From assembly GCA_014860175.1 (NCBI GenBank), contig JACZKF010000167.1, forward strand, positions 1 through 9,889: 9,889 bases of DNA. Direction: 5' to 3'. This DNA comes from Desulfuromonadales bacterium (GTDB lineage Bacteria > Desulfobacterota > Desulfuromonadia > Desulfuromonadales > JACZKF01). Every line of letters starts with the position of its first letter. Position 1 is the stretch's first letter. The translations under genes and the position numbers were made by a program. The notes under the pieces are model-generated. The model searched no databases. It worked only from the letters and a program-made list of their open reading frames with translations, and was not told where the DNA came from. Below are positions 7,628 to 9,889 of this stretch, one piece after another.

Positions 7628-7774
7628 ATGAAAACCTACTTTACCGTTCTTCTGATTTTGGCCAGCGCCAGCTTCGGCCTGCAAGTCTGGTTTTACCTGG
7701 CTCACCTCGCCACTGAGCGCACCCGCCCCTGGTATGAACGGGAGGAGAACAAGGCAACGACGACTCACGGCTGA
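7628..7774 (+). CDS. Small single-span membrane protein, unknown function
   Basis: A 48-codon ORF with a good AGGAG ribosome-binding site (7617-7621, six bases before ATG). One hydrophobic stretch, about residues 4-26 (YFTVLLILASASFGLQVWFY), is followed by a charged hydrophilic tail (ATERTRPWYEREENK, then THG). This suggests an inner-membrane anchor with a short tail on one side; with only Lys2 before the helix, the orientation is unclear. The helix could also be read as an uncleaved signal. A strong terminator 50 bases downstream and a candidate promoter upstream argue that it is a real gene. I recognise no family. It lies between epmA and the convergent aminomutase gene, but nothing in the sequence links it to EF-P. 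Confidence 0.7.
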   Translation: MKTYFTVLLILASASFGLQVWFYLAHLATERTRPWYEREENKATTTHG

Positions 7775-7823
7775 GCAGCAGCCCTCCCCAGGTAACCAGC
7801 TCCCGTATATGTCCACCCTCTTA

Positions 7824-7857
7824 TTCCCCCGGGCAGATCGCCTGGGGGAGTTTTTTT
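7824..7857 (+). terminator. Rho-independent terminator
   Basis: CCCCCGGGC (7826-7834) pairs with GCCTGGGGG (7840-7848), including one G-U pair, around a five-base loop; flanking bases extend the stem. Seven Ts follow (7851-7857). It ends transcripts from the small gene and possibly the efp-epmA operon. The rest of the gap up to 7967 shows nothing I can assign. Confidence 0.9.
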
Positions 7858-7967
7858 GTCCGGCGCCCGCTTGAACACGCTACGCTGACCCCCCGCAGTG
7901 ACCTTCCTCTGACCTTTGCAAAAATCTTCTACCATACCCAAAATTGAGCCTTGTCCTTATCATGTGT

Positions 7968-9035
7968 TCATCGGCATTTATCGGTGTAAATATCTGCCGC
8001 CAAATTGGGATAGTCGACAAGCTCTCCCGCCGCGGTGCGAAGGGTGACGGTATCCCCCAGTCGCTGCAGATACTCGGGCTGGATTGGCACCTTCCCCTTC
8101 CCCCCTGGCAGATCGATGACGTAGTGCGGAATGGCCAGACCGGAAACCTTCCCCCGCAGCGCCTGCACCAGGGCCATCCCCTCCTCGACTCGGGTGCGGA
8201 AATGGCCGGTGCCGCGAACCAGATCCATCTGGTGCAGATAGTAGGGACGCACCCGCAGCCGCAGCAGCCCGGTCAGCAGCGGCGCCATGACCTCCGGCGT
8301 GTCGTTCACCCCGCGCAGCAGAACGGTCTGATTACCCAGGACGATGCCGGCATCGGCCAGACGCCGGCAGGCTTCGGCGGCTGCCGGCGTCAGTTCCCGC
8401 GGATGGTTGAAATGGGTATTGACGAACAGCGGATGAAAGCGCCGCAGCATGGTGACCAGGGGATCGGTGATCCGCTCCGGCAAGGTGACCGGCAGCCGAG
8501 TGCCGATGCGGATGATCTCGACCTGCGGCAGCCGCCGCACCCGCTCGAGAATCTCCTGCAGCTGCGCGTCGCTGAGCAGCAGCGGGTCGCCGCCGGAGAG
8601 CAGAACGTCACGCACCGCCGGGGTGCGGGCCAGATAGTCGATGCCGGCCAGAACCGCGTCGAAGGAGAGGGCGCCGCTGCGGCAGCCGACCCGCCGCTTG
8701 CGGGTGCAGAAGCGACAGTAGACGGCGCAGTCGTTGCCGGTCAGCAGCACCGCCCGGTCGGGGTAGCGATGGATGACGGTCGGCACCGGTGACAGATTCT
8801 CCTCGGCCAGCGGGTCGTCGGTCAGCTCATCGACGGCAAGCTCGGCCGGATCGGCGACGCACTGGCGCCAGATCGGGTCGCCCGGCGCTTCGATCAGCTG
8901 CAGATAGTGGGGGGTGATGCGCATCGGGTAACGCCGCACCACCGCTGCCAGGGGGGCCGGGTCGAGGCCGAAGCGCCGAGCCAGCTCGGCCGGGTCGGTA
9001 AGACCGTCGTGCAAGGATTGCTGCCAGGTTTCCAC
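7968..9035 (-). CDS. epmB: Lysine 2,3-aminomutase family protein, probable EpmB
   Basis: Radical SAM, PLP-dependent aminomutase predicted to turn lysine into beta-lysine, the substrate of EpmA. The 355 residues show: the radical SAM cluster motif CAVYCRFC (Cys103, Cys107, Cys110); SGGDPLLL (147-154), typical of the family; RIGTRLPVTLPERIT (176-190); PYYLHQMDL with Asp271; and IDLPGGKGK (307-315), where Lys315 aligns with the PLP lysine of clostridial lysine aminomutase and Asp308 with a substrate-binding aspartate. The length is near EpmB (342 aa in E. coli), and it lacks the C-terminal Cys-rich zinc segment of the 416-aa clostridial enzyme. It starts with GTG behind a modest AGGTAG. The context with efp and epmA supports EpmB. 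A KamA/AblA role in making a beta-lysine osmolyte is the alternative, but no acetyltransferase gene is visible beside it. Confidence 0.88.
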   Translation of the reverse strand: METWQQSLHDGLTDPAELARRFGLDPAPLAAVVRRYPMRITPHYLQLIEAPGDPIWRQCVADPAELAVDELTDDPLAEENLSPVPTVIHRYPDRAVLLTGNDCAVYCRFCTRKRRVGCRSGALSFDAVLAGIDYLARTPAVRDVLLSGGDPLLLSDAQLQEILERVRRLPQVEIIRIGTRLPVTLPERITDPLVTMLRRFHPLFVNTHFNHPRELTPAAAEACRRLADAGIVLGNQTVLLRGVNDTPEVMAPLLTGLLRLRVRPYYLHQMDLVRGTGHFRTRVEEGMALVQALRGKVSGLAIPHYVIDLPGGKGKVPIQPEYLQRLGDTVTLRTAAGELVDYPNLAADIYTDKCR

Positions 9036-9137
9036 GTTTGCTACCTATTCTATTCAGGACCCAAGAGCTACAAAGAAGTGCTCAGGGGAAAACCCAAGCC
9101 AACCAGGAGTCAAAACAATTTCCTTGCCCCTTTTATC

Positions 9138-9889
9138 TTATCCTCTTCCCCTTGCCGGTGAAAAAAGATAGGCGTGGTTGGAGGTGAAGGCCGGGGGGAC
9201 GCGGTTGACGGCGGCGCGCACCGCCGGTGAGCCGAGTAACCTCTCCTTGAGGAAGCGGCGCACGGCCCGTCGATCCCACCCCGGCGACGGGGCGAACTCC
9301 CGATAAAAGCCGAGCCCCTCCTCGGCCGGGAGTTCGGTTTCGCCGGCCGGCCGTGGCAGGTTCATGATGGCCAGATTGAGAAAGTCGATCTTGTCCGCCT
9401 GCTGCTCGAGAAAGCTCAAGGTCGCTTCGGCATCGGCAAGTGTCTCCCCCGGGGTCCCCAGCAGGACATAGACGTAGGTGGCGATGCCGGCCTGCCGCAA
9501 GGCGTCGAGAACCGCCGCCGCCTCAGCCACCTGCGTCCCCTTGCGCAGGCGGTCGAGGACCGCCTGCGAGCCGCTCTCCAGCCCCAGTTGCAGCAGCCGG
9601 CAGCCGCTGGCGGCCAGGCGGCGGGTAAAGGCCGGGTCGGCCAGCATCCCCTCGAAACGGGCGAAGCCGTGCCATCTGGGGCCACCCGGCTGCGCCGCCA
9701 GGGCCTGCAGCACGGCCGGCGGCAGGGCATCATCGGTAAAATGGATCTGGTCGGCGCCAAAGCACTCAGCCAACTCGCGCATCAGGAGCGGGACCTTCGC
9801 CGCCGCCAGGGCAGCGTAGGGGTGTACCGGCGCCAGCGCCTCGGGGCAGCATTCACACCGGCGCCAGTAGCAGCCGCGGCTGGCGGCCA
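9138..9889 (-). CDS. Radical SAM protein, C-terminal part (5' end outside window)
   Basis: The frame is open to the window edge, so the N-terminus is missing; about 249 residues are visible. Near the edge it reads SRGCYWRRCECC, a CX4CX2C cluster motif like the GCYWxxCxFC of cobalamin-binding-type radical SAM proteins, with one extra cysteine inside. Next come IHFTDDALPP, CRLLQLGLESGSQAVLDRLRKGT and TYVYVLLGTPGET, which are SAM-binding and barrel-strand motifs of the same group. The C-terminal region (FLNLAIMNLPR onward) has no signature I recognise. A B12-binding domain may lie upstream, outside the window. It ends 102 bases before the aminomutase start on the same strand, with no terminator between, so co-transcription is possible. 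The substrate cannot be inferred. Confidence 0.85.
   Translation of the reverse strand, partial: AASRGCYWRRCECCPEALAPVHPYAALAAAKVPLLMRELAECFGADQIHFTDDALPPAVLQALAAQPGGPRWHGFARFEGMLADPAFTRRLAASGCRLLQLGLESGSQAVLDRLRKGTQVAEAAAVLDALRQAGIATYVYVLLGTPGETLADAEATLSFLEQQADKIDFLNLAIMNLPRPAGETELPAEEGLGFYREFAPSPGWDRRAVRRFLKERLLGSPAVRAAVNRVPPAFTSNHAYLFSPARGRG

Noticed and set aside
7917..7929. TGCAAAAATCTTC repeated at 2824-2836 and 7917-7929
   Set aside because: A 13-base match is expected about once by chance in a window this size, and the second copy has no dyad partner or promoter.

Overview
The window comes from a GC-rich, Gram-negative bacterium, most likely a member of the Desulfuromonadota (Geobacter/Desulfuromonas-type). 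This is an inference from gene content: a sigma-54 two-component pair, an acetate permease, a periplasmic di-haem cytochrome c peroxidase, and an EF-P system of the beta-lysylation type. I see no mobile elements, CRISPR array, tRNA or rRNA. Codon use looks even along the window.

Left block (1-3670, + strand): the 3' part of a membrane sensor histidine kinase with a periplasmic Cache domain overlaps a sigma-54-dependent (NtrC-class) response regulator. After a 337-bp intergenic region comes an acetate/succinate permease of the SatP (GPR1/FUN34/YaaH) family. The intergenic region carries a near-consensus -24/-12 promoter (2903-2919) and, upstream of it, two 18-bp dyads of the same architecture (2691-2708 and 2813-2830), placed as enhancer sites would be. 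The simplest reading is one regulatory unit: kinase, then activator, then sigma-54 RNA polymerase at the permease promoter, perhaps with acetate or a related carboxylate as signal. A perfect 19-bp inverted repeat ends the permease and the convergent peroxidase gene.

Middle block (3684-5267, - strand): a secreted di-haem cytochrome c peroxidase (MauG/CcpA family). A 19-codon leader ORF with an excellent ribosome-binding site precedes it, and the leader's stop overlaps the peroxidase start as ATGA.

Right block (5211-9035): a translation-elongation locus. An EfpL/YeiP-type EF-P paralogue (tip residue Arg33) is transcribed divergently from canonical EF-P (tip Lys32). Canonical EF-P is followed by epmA (EF-P beta-lysine ligase). 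A 48-residue single-span membrane protein gene and a terminator come next, then, on the opposite strand, a lysine 2,3-aminomutase family gene that fits epmB. Together these can make (R)-beta-lysine, attach it to canonical EF-P, and supply a second, apparently unmodified paralogue for polyproline stalling.

Right edge (9138-9889, - strand): the C-terminal part of a radical SAM protein with a CX4CX2C cluster motif, cut by the window end.
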